Positions 47,457-55,793 of a stretch of DNA of 64,000 bases are shown here, in pieces. Source of the stretch: Bog-756 sp038210245 (GTDB taxonomy: Bacteria; Actinomycetota; Acidimicrobiia; Acidimicrobiales; RAAP-2). A model generated the notes under the pieces. It did no database searches. It worked only from the letters and a program-made list of their open reading frames with translations, and was not told where the DNA came from. Both the position numbers and the translations under genes were made by a program. The stretch lies in the NCBI GenBank assembly GCA_038210245.1, contig JBBQWW010000008.1, positions 1 to 64,000 of the forward strand, given 5' to 3'. The stretch's first letter is position 1; every line of letters begins with the position of its first letter.

Positions 47457-49283
47457 ATGGTCGGCGCCGGGGGGCCCGTAGGCGGAGGTCGCCGGATGCA
47501 CCGCATGACCAGAGCAGACGTCCCCAGGGACGCCACCGTGTCCGAGGGATGCAGCCGTAGCGGAGCGGGTCGGAACGACAGGTCGGGTCGGTTCGGAGCC
47601 TCGTGGATCGCCGCGTCGGCCCTCACCGTGGCCCTGGTGGCCGCCGGCACCCTGGCAGCCGGGCCGGGGTCGTCCTCGGCCGGGGCGGTCACGCCCACCC
47701 CCACGCCGGTCAATTCCATGTACGTCCTCAACGAGACCACGCCCTCGGTCCAGTCGTTCACCCCCGGGGCCACTGGCAACGTGGCCCCGGCCAGTACCCT
47801 CACCGGTACCGCGCCAGCCCTGAATGACCCGTACTTCATGGCCATGGACCCGTCGGGCAACGTCTGGGTGGCCAACTTCGGTGGCAACACCATCGTCGAG
47901 TACACCCAGGCCCAGCTGGCCGCAGGGGGCAGCCCTAACCCGGTAGTGGCCGTCAGCGCTACCGGGACCAGCCTCAACCATCCGTCGAGCCTGGCCTTCG
48001 ACCGGTCGGGCGACCTCTGGGTGACCAACCAGACCGCCCCGGGCACCGTCGTGGAGTTCACCTCGAGCCAGCTGGCGTCGACCGGGGCACCGGTCCCGGC
48101 CGTGACCATCAGCGGCGCCAGCCTGGTCAATCCGGGCTCGCTGGCGTTCGACGGCCGAGGTGCGCTGTGGGTGGGGATCAACGGGACGACCCCCGCCTCC
48201 AGCTCCCTCGTCAGCTACACCCCCGCCCAGCTGGCGGCCACCGGCTCGCCCGTGCCCACCGTGACACTTACGCCCACCGGTACCAGCATCACCAGTCCTG
48301 ACGGGCTGGCCTTCGACAGCTCGGGGAGCCTGTGGGTGGCCAACGGCAGCACCGGGGGCAGCGTGGTGGCCTTCTCCCCCGCCCAGCTGGCCGCCAACGG
48401 CTCGCCGGTGCCCAAGGTCACCCTGGCCGCCAACGGCAACAACATCAATGTGCCCGACGGCGTCACGTTCGACCGCTTCGGGAATCTGTGGGTGTCCAAC
48501 TGGGGCACCGGCATCAACGCCACCTCCTCGATCGCCGAGTACACGCCGGCCCAGCTGGCCACCTCGGGGACTCCGACCCCGGCATCCCTGCTGGCCGGCA
48601 TCAACACCGCTCTGGCCGGGCCGGACAATGTGCTGTTCGTCCCCGCCACGGGCTACACCCTCACCGCCTCCGACGGTGGAATCTTCAACTACGGCGGGTC
48701 GGGCTTCTTCGGCTCGACCGGCAGCTTGCACCTCAACAGCCCCATCGTGGGCATGACCGCCACACCGGACGGCCTCGGCTACTGGTTCGTGGCTGGTGAC
48801 GGCGGCGTCTTCAACTTCGGCGATGCCGGTTTCTACGGATCCCACGGTGGGACGCCCCTCAACAAGCCCATCGTGGGCATGGCCGCCACCCCGGACGGCA
48901 AGGGCTACTGGCTGGTGGCCAGTGACGGAGGCATCTTCACCTACGGCAGCGGCGCCGCCTTCTTCGGATCCCACGGGGGGTCGCCCCTCAACCAGCCCAT
49001 TGTGGGCATGACCGCCGCCCCCAACGGAACGGGCTACTGGCTGGTGGCCAGTGACGGAGGTATCTTCACCTACGGCAGCGGCGCCGCCTTCTTCGGCTCC
49101 CACGGGGGGTTCCCCCTCAACCAGCCCATCGTGGCCATGGCCGCCACGCCGGACGGCGGCGGGTACTGGCTGGTGGCCTCCGACGGGGGCATCTTCACCT
49201 ACGGAAACGCCCCGTTCTCCGGCTCCCACGGGGGGTCGCCCCTCAACAAGCCCATCGTGGGGATGGCAGGTCCCTTCGGCTAG
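47457..49283 (+). CDS. Secreted NHL-like propeller protein with C-terminal GYW repeats
   Basis: A 608-residue exported protein. After a charged N terminus, a signal segment (WIAASALTVALVAAGTLAAG) ends near residue 75. Residues ~85-390 carry five NHL/SMP-30-like blades, each with a FDxxGxLWVxN core (MDPSGNVWVANFGG, FDRSGDLWVTNQ, FDSSGSLWVANGS) and a YTPAQLAATGSPVPTVTL link. Residues ~395-605 are five or six GYWLVASDGGIFTYG repeats. Two successive propellers are the likely fold. No catalytic site is visible; binding or surface display is inferred. Confidence 0.82.
   Translation: MVGAGGPVGGGRRMHRMTRADVPRDATVSEGCSRSGAGRNDRSGRFGASWIAASALTVALVAAGTLAAGPGSSSAGAVTPTPTPVNSMYVLNETTPSVQSFTPGATGNVAPASTLTGTAPALNDPYFMAMDPSGNVWVANFGGNTIVEYTQAQLAAGGSPNPVVAVSATGTSLNHPSSLAFDRSGDLWVTNQTAPGTVVEFTSSQLASTGAPVPAVTISGASLVNPGSLAFDGRGALWVGINGTTPASSSLVSYTPAQLAATGSPVPTVTLTPTGTSITSPDGLAFDSSGSLWVANGSTGGSVVAFSPAQLAANGSPVPKVTLAANGNNINVPDGVTFDRFGNLWVSNWGTGINATSSIAEYTPAQLATSGTPTPASLLAGINTALAGPDNVLFVPATGYTLTASDGGIFNYGGSGFFGSTGSLHLNSPIVGMTATPDGLGYWFVAGDGGVFNFGDAGFYGSHGGTPLNKPIVGMAATPDGKGYWLVASDGGIFTYGSGAAFFGSHGGSPLNQPIVGMTAAPNGTGYWLVASDGGIFTYGSGAAFFGSHGGFPLNQPIVAMAATPDGGGYWLVASDGGIFTYGNAPFSGSHGGSPLNKPIVGMAGPFG
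48650..49268 (+). repeat. Coding repeats: GYW-DGG units of the propeller protein
   Basis: About five ~126-nt units. Those at about 48906-49030 and 49033-49155 are nearly identical in DNA, including a two-residue insertion (YGSGAAFFGSHGG) shared only by these two, which indicates a recent unit duplication. Confidence 0.85.
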
Positions 49284-49304
49284 CACCCCACCGACTGGAC
49301 CGGT

Positions 49305-49889
49305 TCAGACCTCGGCCAGGTGGCGGAGCTGCAGGGAGAGGGCGATCTCCAGCACCCCGTAGAGGATCAGCCAGATCCCCATGATGACGGCCAGGACGCC
49401 GAGGGTCAGGTGGGGCCAGACCAGGGTGACCACGCCGGCGGCGAAGGCCAGGACGCCCATGCCGATCCGGAAACCCCGGGCCGGCGAGCCGTGGTCGCTG
49501 TAGGCGGTGAAGAACTCGATGATCCCGCCGATCACCCAGAACAGGCCGATGAGGAAGGCCAGCGTGGTGACGGTCTGCTCGGTGTGGCGCAGGAACAGGA
49601 TGCCGATGATCACCGACAGCAGGCCGAGGATGGCCATCAGCCAGCGGGTGCCGTTGGTGTCCTCGTGATCGGCGATGGCCATCACGATACGGAAGAGGCC
49701 GGCCACGAAGAGCCAGATGCCGAGCAGGATGGCGAAGGCGTAGATGGTGTCCTTGGGCCGGATCACGACCAGCGCCCCCAGGATGAGGGTCACGATTCCG
49801 AAGAACAGGACCCACCCCCACGACTTCCCCACCGTGCGGAGGATGTCCCGCTCTTCCGCTGTGACGTTGAGTCCGTCTGGGCTGGACAT
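49305..49889 (-). CDS. HdeD-like DUF308 membrane protein
   Basis: A 194-residue protein of six short membrane helices in three pairs (WGWVLFFGIVTLILGALVV, FAILLGIWLFVAGLFRIVM, WLMAILGLLSVIIGILFL, TLAFLIGLFWVIGGIIEFF, GVLAFAAGVVTLVWP, LGVLAVIMGIWLILYGVLEI), exactly the DUF308 pattern of HdeD. GGGGGAGG lies 6 nt before the ATG. HdeD is linked to acid tolerance in E. coli; the role here is unknown. Confidence 0.9.
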   Translation of the reverse strand: MSSPDGLNVTAEERDILRTVGKSWGWVLFFGIVTLILGALVVIRPKDTIYAFAILLGIWLFVAGLFRIVMAIADHEDTNGTRWLMAILGLLSVIIGILFLRHTEQTVTTLAFLIGLFWVIGGIIEFFTAYSDHGSPARGFRIGMGVLAFAAGVVTLVWPHLTLGVLAVIMGIWLILYGVLEIALSLQLRHLAEV

Positions 49890-50029
49890 GGCAACCTCCC
49901 CCGGTCAGGGCGGTTCGCCCAACGGGCCGGCCGCCACTGGGACAAGAGACTACGGCTGCCCCTGTCGAAGGTGGCGGACGCTCCACCGCCCCCGCCCCGG
50001 CCCCGCCGTCGGGCCACCCCTCGGCCGGC

Positions 50030-50923
50030 TCAGACGGACCCGGCGCCGGCCCTGTCCACCAGCTCCTCGCTCAGCGACCACAGCAGGGTGGCGGCCGCTG
50101 GATCTTGGGCCGCCGGCGAAGGCACCCGGGCCCGGCACCTCACGAAGTACTGGCCGGTCACCTCGGCCACCTCCGGCGACGAGGCCAGGTACACCGAGGT
50201 CCGGGCGCCTTGTTCCGGAGTGAGGATGAACGGCTTGATGACCTTGATGCCGAAGGCCAGGAATCCCCTGGCATCGTCGTCGCGGGCGAAGCCCGAGGCC
50301 ACGGTGCCGGGATGGAGGCAGTTGGCCGTGACCCCGTGGCCGGCCAGTCGCCGGGCCAACTCCGTCGTGAACAGGATGTTGGCCAGCTTGGATCGGCTGT
50401 AGGCCTGCATGCCGCGGTAGTGCCGGGTGGACTGGAGGTCGTCGAAGTCGAGGCCACGGCGGGCGGCCTGATGAGCAGTCGAGGCCACGTTGACCACCCG
50501 CGCCGGAGCCGACTCGACCAGCCGGTCGGTCAGCAGCTGGGTCAGGAGGAAGGGGCCCAGGTGGTTGATGGCCAAGGTGGCCTCGTAGCCGTCGACCGTC
50601 TCGGTCCGCTCCGACTGGACCAGTCCGGCGTTGTTGACCAGCACGTCAATCCGGGGGCACCGGTCGAGGACCTCCTCGGCCCCCCGTCGGACCGAGGACA
50701 GATCCCCAAGGTCGAACAGGACCAGGTCCACCTGCTCCGAGCCGCTTTCTCGACGGATCTCGGCCAGAGCCAGTCGACCCCGCCCTTCGTGGCGGGCGGT
50801 GATGACGATGTCAGCACCGGCCCGGGCCAGGGCCACCGCGGTGGCCCGGCCCACCCCCGAGTTGGCTCCGGTGATTACGACGGTGCGACCGTGTAGAGAG
50901 GGGACCACCCCTGTTGGGCTCAT
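50030..50923 (-). CDS. Short-chain dehydrogenase (retinol-dehydrogenase-like)
   Basis: A 297-residue SDR: VVITGANSGVGRATAVALA (cofactor motif 19-25), VLVNNAGL, Ser in VVNVASTAHQ and the catalytic Y-x3-K in YSRSKLANILFTTELARRL, the last typical of WWOX/RDH-like SDRs. LHPGTVASGF follows. It is transcribed alone between the HdeD-like and FTR1 genes. It probably acts on a hydrophobic alcohol or ketone. Confidence 0.9.
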   Translation of the reverse strand: MSPTGVVPSLHGRTVVITGANSGVGRATAVALARAGADIVITARHEGRGRLALAEIRRESGSEQVDLVLFDLGDLSSVRRGAEEVLDRCPRIDVLVNNAGLVQSERTETVDGYEATLAINHLGPFLLTQLLTDRLVESAPARVVNVASTAHQAARRGLDFDDLQSTRHYRGMQAYSRSKLANILFTTELARRLAGHGVTANCLHPGTVASGFARDDDARGFLAFGIKVIKPFILTPEQGARTSVYLASSPEVAEVTGQYFVRCRARVPSPAAQDPAAATLLWSLSEELVDRAGAGSV

Positions 50924-51024
50924 CGCCGGTCCTCGGGTTCGAAGCGATCGCCCGGGTCTCGGGCGCCGATGAGGAGGCTAGGCGATGAGGCCGAGGCGCC
51001 ACCGGCCGCATCGTCCGTGACCGC

Positions 51025-52014
51025 TCAGCCCCTCGACTGGCGCTGTCCCCCGATCGTTTCGTGCACCGGAGGCGTGGCGGTCGGTTCGGCGATGCCTTCG
51101 GCCAGGTCGCCCACCGGTCTGGGGCCATCGGCTGGCAGGAGTTGGTCCACGGCGGAGCGCGCGCTGGGGTCCTCGGCCGCCGTTCGGGCCCGGCGGCCGC
51201 GGGTGATGAACAAGGTGGTGGCCACCGAGACGTAGGTGACCCAGACGATGACCTGCAGGACGGTGGGGTGATCGGCATAGCCGAGGAGGCCGTGGCACAG
51301 GTCTCCCCACGTGCTGTCCTCGCTCAGGACACGGCTGGTGTCCCACACGCTTCCCTCGAGGAACGGCAACCACCCCAGCTCCTGCATGTTCTGGACGGCG
51401 TCAGCCAGCAGTCCGGCGGCGAAGACCATCAGCACCACACCGATGGTGCGAAAGAACAGACCCAGGTTCAGTCGGCGACCGAGTTTGAAGATGACATAGG
51501 CGATGACGAGGGACACCCCCAGGCCCAGCAGCGCACCGAACAGGAGCCCGTTGCCCCGAGCCGTCGTGGCGGCTTGGGTTGTGGAGGCGAACACGATGGC
51601 CAGGGTGAAGACCATGGTCTCCACCCCTTCCCGACCCACGGCCTGGAAGGCCAGCGCCCCCAGCCCGAAGCGGGCCTTGCCACTCAGGGCCTCATCGGAT
51701 CGCCGTTGGAGATCCGCCGTCAGGGTCCGGCTGTGGGACTGCATCCAGAACGTCATGTAGGTCAGGACGGCGGCGGCCAGCAGGTAGGTGGTGGTCTCGA
51801 AGATGGTCTGGGCCCTCGAACCGTTGTACTGCTTGATCACGAGGTAGGCGGTCACACCCCCGCCGATCACCAGCACCATGGCCGCCCCCACGCCCAAGAA
51901 GACGTCCCGGAAGTGACGCCGCTGGCCGATCTTGTCGAGATAGGCCAGGAGGATGGCGATGATCATGCTCGCCTCGACGCCTTCCCGTAGGAAGATCACG
52001 AAGGTCGGAATCAT
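51025..52014 (-). CDS. efeU: FTR1-family high-affinity iron permease
   Basis: A 329-residue membrane protein with seven helices and the two FTR1 signatures: IFLREGVEASMI near residue 8 and QAVGREGVETMVFTLAI in the middle, both R-E-G-x-E, which line the Fe path. GGGGGA lies 6 nt before the ATG at 52014; a TTG 33 nt upstream is less likely. No EfeO or EfeB gene is next to it. An IdeR-type box lies 37 nt upstream, so expression should rise under iron limitation. Confidence 0.9.
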   Translation of the reverse strand: MIPTFVIFLREGVEASMIIAILLAYLDKIGQRRHFRDVFLGVGAAMVLVIGGGVTAYLVIKQYNGSRAQTIFETTTYLLAAAVLTYMTFWMQSHSRTLTADLQRRSDEALSGKARFGLGALAFQAVGREGVETMVFTLAIVFASTTQAATTARGNGLLFGALLGLGVSLVIAYVIFKLGRRLNLGLFFRTIGVVLMVFAAGLLADAVQNMQELGWLPFLEGSVWDTSRVLSEDSTWGDLCHGLLGYADHPTVLQVIVWVTYVSVATTLFITRGRRARTAAEDPSARSAVDQLLPADGPRPVGDLAEGIAEPTATPPVHETIGGQRQSRG

Positions 52015-52050
52015 CGAGGTCCCCCGGCTGGCTCGTTCATAGTTCAAATA

Positions 52051-52069
52051 TTAGGTAAGCCTAATTTTG
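52051..52069. promoter_or_regulatory. IdeR/DtxR iron box
   Basis: TTAGGTAAGCCTAATTTTG matches the DtxR/IdeR consensus TTAGGTTAGCCTAACCTAA at 14 of 19 positions, with both central halves (TTAGG, GCCTAA) intact. It sits just upstream of the iron permease gene. Binding of Fe-loaded IdeR would repress it. It is on the 5' side of that gene only; the gene on its other side runs the same way. Confidence 0.8.
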
Positions 52070-52107
52070 GTCGTATGTCAACCCTGCCACAGGCGAACCG
52101 GACGAAC

Positions 52108-52971
52108 TCAGACGGCCAACACCACCACCGAGCCCAGCGAGACCAGCCGGTCGTCAGCCCCGACGTCGTGGATGGCCACCCGGACCAGGGTGCGGCCCGG
52201 AGGGCCCCCGAGGACCCGGCACCGGGCCTCGATGGGCCCCACCCGGGCGGGGCGCAGGTAGTGGAGCACCGTGTCGGCCGCCGCCATCTCGTCGGCCTTC
52301 GGGGCCGGGCCTGGGCCCCAAGAGGCGGCGGCGGCCGCCCGGCAGGCGGCCACGTCGGCCAGCACGGCCACTGACCCCCCGTGCAGGATGCCCCACGGGT
52401 TCCGGAGGTGGTCGGCCAGGCGGAGGCGGGTGGTGGCGCCCATCCCAGGCTCGATGCAGAAGAACGCCTCGGCCGGGGGCACCTCGGCGGTGGGCGGGGG
52501 CATGGGCACCACGGCCGGTCGATCGAACTCGAGGTTCATCTCCCCGGGGTCGAGTACGGCGAAGGTGGCGGTGGATGCCGCCACCAGGCCGTCGTCCCGC
52601 CCTTCGTCGACCACGTCCAGACCGGCCACCACCGAGTTGCGCCCCCGCCGCAGCACCCGGCCGTGTACCCGGAGGGGCCCCTCATGGTCGAGGCGGGTCA
52701 CCGTGACCATCAGGCTGGTGGTGACGATCCACCGAGGGAGCACTGAGAGACCCGACAGGAATCCCCCCACTGAGTCCAGATTGGTGAGCAGGGCCCCGGT
52801 GCGCAGGCCCCCGCCGGCGCCCCGGTGGTGATCATCGACGGGTATGCGACCGGCGAACTCCGAGAAGCCCTCGCCGCCGTCGGCCGGCGGGATCTCCCAG
52901 CGCTCCAGCCGGAAGTAGTCGCTCATGTGGTGGCGGGCATCGGCCGGTCCGGACCGGGTGGGCCCGCTCAC
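52108..52971 (-). CDS. Hotdog-fold thioesterase (two-domain, PaaI-like)
   Basis: A 287-residue protein of two hotdog domains. The second carries the PaaI-type active-site region NPWGILHGGSVAVLADVAA (His-Gly-Gly); the first has GALLTNLDSVGGFLSGL at the same place. Such enzymes hydrolyse acyl-CoA thioesters. The GTG at 52971 overlaps the stop of the preceding gene (GTGA); an ATG at 52926 is a second choice. It is last of an operon with a related hotdog protein and an SDR. Confidence 0.83.
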   Translation of the reverse strand: MSGPTRSGPADARHHMSDYFRLERWEIPPADGGEGFSEFAGRIPVDDHHRGAGGGLRTGALLTNLDSVGGFLSGLSVLPRWIVTTSLMVTVTRLDHEGPLRVHGRVLRRGRNSVVAGLDVVDEGRDDGLVAASTATFAVLDPGEMNLEFDRPAVVPMPPPTAEVPPAEAFFCIEPGMGATTRLRLADHLRNPWGILHGGSVAVLADVAACRAAAAASWGPGPAPKADEMAAADTVLHYLRPARVGPIEARCRVLGGPPGRTLVRVAIHDVGADDRLVSLGSVVVLAV

Positions 52972-53900
52972 CGCGCCGCCGCCACGGTGGTACCGACCGG
53001 TCCTGCGGTGGCCACGAACGACTCCACGGCCATGCCCCGGGCATTGATGACCGTGGTCAGCCGGTCCTCGGCGCCCGAGTCGATCAGTTCGACCACGGCG
53101 CTCCCGGACGTCCCGCCGGCACCGGCCACGTCCCCGGTGTCGAGCACCGTGGTCCGGGAGACGATGGGGCCCAGCCGGCCCAGCGTCAGATAGGCGACCT
53201 GGAGGTCGGTAACGACCATCGACGCCCCCGAGCGGCCGGTGGCGGCGCCCAAGGCCTCGGTCGCCGCCACCTCGCCCAGGAGGGCCATCACCCCTCCCTG
53301 CACCGCCTCGATGGAGTTGTGCAGATAGGGATGCACGGGGAGGGACACCCGTCCGGTGGCGGCGTCGTCCACGATCATGCCCAACGTCTCCACCAGCGGT
53401 CGGTCCAAACCGTGGCCGCTGATGGCCATCGTGGGGGGAAGGTCGAAGGGCAGAGGCTCCGTCGCCGTCCGGTTCCCACCGGGGAGCACGGCGAAGGTCA
53501 GCGTGGACCAGGCCGCCGGGGCCGACTCGCCGTCGGCCCCCAACACCTCGTCACCGTGCTCGTCCACGTTGACCACCAGGGCCTCGATGACCATGGTGGT
53601 GCGACCCCGGCGGACCAGCTCCGCCCGGGCCTCCACCACCGGACCCACGGCCGGCCGGACGAGCTGGAGGGTGAGATCGGCCGTGGCCATCCAGTCCGGG
53701 CGGAGAATACGTACTCCCAACAGCCCCCCGACCACGTCCACCAGGGTGGCCAGCACCCCGGCCCTGGCGCCTCCGTCGGCGCCGCACACATACGGGGTGA
53801 CGCGGGTCCGGGCCACCGCCGCGGTGTCGGACAGCACCTCGGTGTCGAAGCCCACGTCGCCGAGGAAGTGACCGGGCGGCGGGTAGCCCCCCACCGTCAC
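52968..53900 (-). CDS. Second two-domain hotdog/thioesterase-like protein
   Basis: A 310-residue relative of the gene downstream. Domain 1 shows RAGVLATLVDVVGGLLGVR and domain 2 NSIEAVQGGVMALLGEVAAT, where Gln replaces the expected His of the HGG motif, so the second site may be altered. It starts at GTG directly after the stop of the SDR. Side by side with the other copy, it may form a heterodimer or act on a different acyl chain. Confidence 0.78.
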   Translation of the reverse strand: MTVGGYPPPGHFLGDVGFDTEVLSDTAAVARTRVTPYVCGADGGARAGVLATLVDVVGGLLGVRILRPDWMATADLTLQLVRPAVGPVVEARAELVRRGRTTMVIEALVVNVDEHGDEVLGADGESAPAAWSTLTFAVLPGGNRTATEPLPFDLPPTMAISGHGLDRPLVETLGMIVDDAATGRVSLPVHPYLHNSIEAVQGGVMALLGEVAATEALGAATGRSGASMVVTDLQVAYLTLGRLGPIVSRTTVLDTGDVAGAGGTSGSAVVELIDSGAEDRLTTVINARGMAVESFVATAGPVGTTVAAAR

Positions 53901-54662
53901 TCAGCGCTCCTGTTCGGTGGGCCGGATCAGCACCTCGTTGACGGCCACCCGGCGGGGCCGGGTGACGGTGAACACGATGGACTCGGCGATGTCCTCGGCC
54001 TGCAGGAGCTCGGTGTCACCGAAGGTGGCGGCCATGGTCTGGAGGACCTCGGGCCGGTTGTGGCCGGCCAGCTCGGTACGGGTGGCACCGGGTTCGATGA
54101 GGCTGACCCGCACGTGTCGACGGGTGACCTCTTGACGGAGGGACTCGGAGAACGCCCCGACCCCGAACTTGGTGGTGTTGTAGACCCCACTGCCCAGGCG
54201 GGCGAACCGCCCGGCCACCGAGCTCACGTTGACGATGTCCGCCACCCGGCGGGGCTCCTGTTCGGCCGCGGCCAACAGGTGCGGGAGGGCGGCATGGGTG
54301 GTGTAGAGCAGACCGAGCAGATTGAGCTCGACCATGCGGCGCCACTCCTCCACCGGGGCGTCCACGATGGGGCCGAGGAGCATGACCCCGGCGTTGTTGA
54401 TCACGGTGTCGAGCCGGCCGAACTCGAGGACGGTGGCCTCCACCATGGCCCGGGCCGCGGCCTCGTCGGTGATGTCGGTCTCCACCACCAGCACGTCGGC
54501 GTCGTCACCGATCCGCTCGACGACCTGCTCCAGCCGGTCGCGGCGGCGGGCGGCGATGGCCACGGTGGCCCCCTCGGCGGCCAGGGCCACCGCCGTGGCC
54601 TCCCCGATGCCGCTGGACGCCCCGGTGACCAGCGCCACCGTTCCCTCGAGGTGACGTGTCAT
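53901..54662 (-). CDS. Short-chain dehydrogenase/reductase
   Basis: A 253-residue classical SDR: TGASSGIG (14-21), NNAGVMLLGP, Ser in IVNVSSVAGRFA and Y-x3-K in YNTTKFGVGAFSESLRQE; IEPGATRTEL follows. The ATG at 54662 is preceded by GGGGAAG and, about 35 nt up, by a TACACT -10. It is first of a three-gene operon with the two thioesterases, suggesting that it oxidises or reduces an acyl intermediate; the pathway is unknown. Confidence 0.9.
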   Translation of the reverse strand: MTRHLEGTVALVTGASSGIGEATAVALAAEGATVAIAARRRDRLEQVVERIGDDADVLVVETDITDEAAARAMVEATVLEFGRLDTVINNAGVMLLGPIVDAPVEEWRRMVELNLLGLLYTTHAALPHLLAAAEQEPRRVADIVNVSSVAGRFARLGSGVYNTTKFGVGAFSESLRQEVTRRHVRVSLIEPGATRTELAGHNRPEVLQTMAATFGDTELLQAEDIAESIVFTVTRPRRVAVNEVLIRPTEQER

Positions 54663-54814
54663 GACTTCCCCGATCTGCTCAACATGGGGCGCAGTGTACC
54701 GACGGGGTCGCGACGCGGACCAGCACGGGGTAGGGAAGGTGTCAGGCGTGGACGGTGGCCGACCCGTGGCCGGCAGGCCAGGGGGTGGGTGGACGGGGTA
54801 CCCGTCCGGCCGAC

Positions 54815-55111
54815 CTACGCCGCCGTCTGTCGGGACGGCTTGCCCGGCTGGCCCTTGCTGGAGGCGTTCTCCTTGCGAGGCGTGGTACGCCGGGTGCGGC
54901 GCCGCTGCCGGGTGGAGGTGTCGTAGGGGCGTTGGGTGGACGCCGGGCTCTCGTGCAGGGCACACCACTCGGTGCTGTTGTAGCGGGAGAGCTTGACCGT
55001 GCACTCCTCGGCGGCACACACCCGGCCGGTGGCGAAGACCTCGGGAGGGGTGCTCCCGGCCAGTCCGTCAGCCAAGAACGAGCTGTCATCTCCTGTGCGC
55101 CTATCCACCAT
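54815..55111 (-). CDS. Small basic protein with a Cys/His zinc-type motif
   Basis: A 98-residue protein. Residues 32-54 read VCAAEECTVKLSRYNSTEWC then ALHE, giving C-x4-C-x11-C-x2-H, a compact zinc-binding arrangement with an LSxYN core that recurs in actinobacterial small proteins. The C-terminal 40 residues are strongly basic (RQRRRTRRTTPRKENASSKG), as in nucleic-acid-binding tails. The ATG at 55111 has GGGG about 11 nt upstream. The function is unknown; DNA or RNA binding is inferred from charge. Confidence 0.65.
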   Translation of the reverse strand: MVDRRTGDDSSFLADGLAGSTPPEVFATGRVCAAEECTVKLSRYNSTEWCALHESPASTQRPYDTSTRQRRRTRRTTPRKENASSKGQPGKPSRQTAA

Positions 55112-55291
55112 GGCGGTCGTTCCCCTTTGTGATCGTGGACACCAACTAGAGGAATCTTCGGCAGTTCGGGGCGGGAACTGTAACGGCGGCCTCCCGGTCC
55201 CCTGAGCCCCTGGGCCGGGGTCGCCCCGCTCGGGACGGGCTGGGTCCCCAGCGGGCATCGCACCAGGTCGGCGGGCCGGCGTCGTCGTTGG

Positions 55292-55297
55292 TAACGT
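55292..55297 (+). promoter_or_regulatory. -10 element of the SRPBCC gene (TAACGT)
   Basis: TAACGT ends 7 nt before the ATG at 55305. Confidence 0.5.
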
Positions 55298-55304
55298 CCT
55301 GGCC

Positions 55305-55766
55305 ATGTCCACTGTCGACGTGTCCCAACCCATCGAGGCACCGGTCGAACGGGTGTGGGCGGTGGTGGGCGACCCCATCGGCATGAGCGACCTCACCGCC
55401 GAGTGCGTCGAGATGGAGTGGGTGGGCCAGTCGAGCGGTCCGGCTGTGGGGGCGCGGTTCCGCGGGCGCAACCGCTCCGGATGGCGTCGATGGAGCACCA
55501 GCTGCACCATCATCCGCTTCGAGCCCGGGTCCGAGATCGCCTGGGACGTGGCCTTCGGTCCCCTGCCCGTGGCCCGTTGGTCCTACCGGGTCGAGCCCGG
55601 GGAGGCCGACGGGGCCAGCCTGGTCACCGAGCGGTTCGAGGACCATCGGGGTGCCCTGCTGCGGGCCACCGCGCCCCTGGTCCGGGGGACGTCGGATGCC
55701 GACACCCTCAACCGCTCCCACATGGAGGACACACTGGCCCGGGTCAAGCAGCGGGCCGAGGCCTGA
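55305..55766 (+). CDS. SRPBCC (START-like) family protein
   Basis: A 153-residue protein with the polyketide-cyclase/START fold: VDVSQPIEAPVERVWAVVGD at the start, GARFRGRNRSGWRRWSTSCTI in the middle and a long C-terminal helix (DADTLNRSHMEDTLARVKQRAE). It binds hydrophobic ligands in a cavity; many actinobacterial paralogues are uncharacterised. Leaderless start. The GH13 gene begins 27 nt downstream and could be in the same transcript. Confidence 0.82.
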   Translation: MSTVDVSQPIEAPVERVWAVVGDPIGMSDLTAECVEMEWVGQSSGPAVGARFRGRNRSGWRRWSTSCTIIRFEPGSEIAWDVAFGPLPVARWSYRVEPGEADGASLVTERFEDHRGALLRATAPLVRGTSDADTLNRSHMEDTLARVKQRAEA

Positions 55767-55793
55767 GCGGATACCGACGGGACCCCGACACCG

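Noticed and set aside
47136..49286. 716-codon minus-strand open frame opposite the propeller protein
   Set aside because: Its apparent repeats are the antisense image of the GYW and NHL repeats.
52015..52047. TTG at 52047 as start of the iron permease
   Set aside because: It would place the start only 3 nt from the IdeR box; the ATG at 52014 has a good ribosome-binding site and begins at the conserved REGxE helix.
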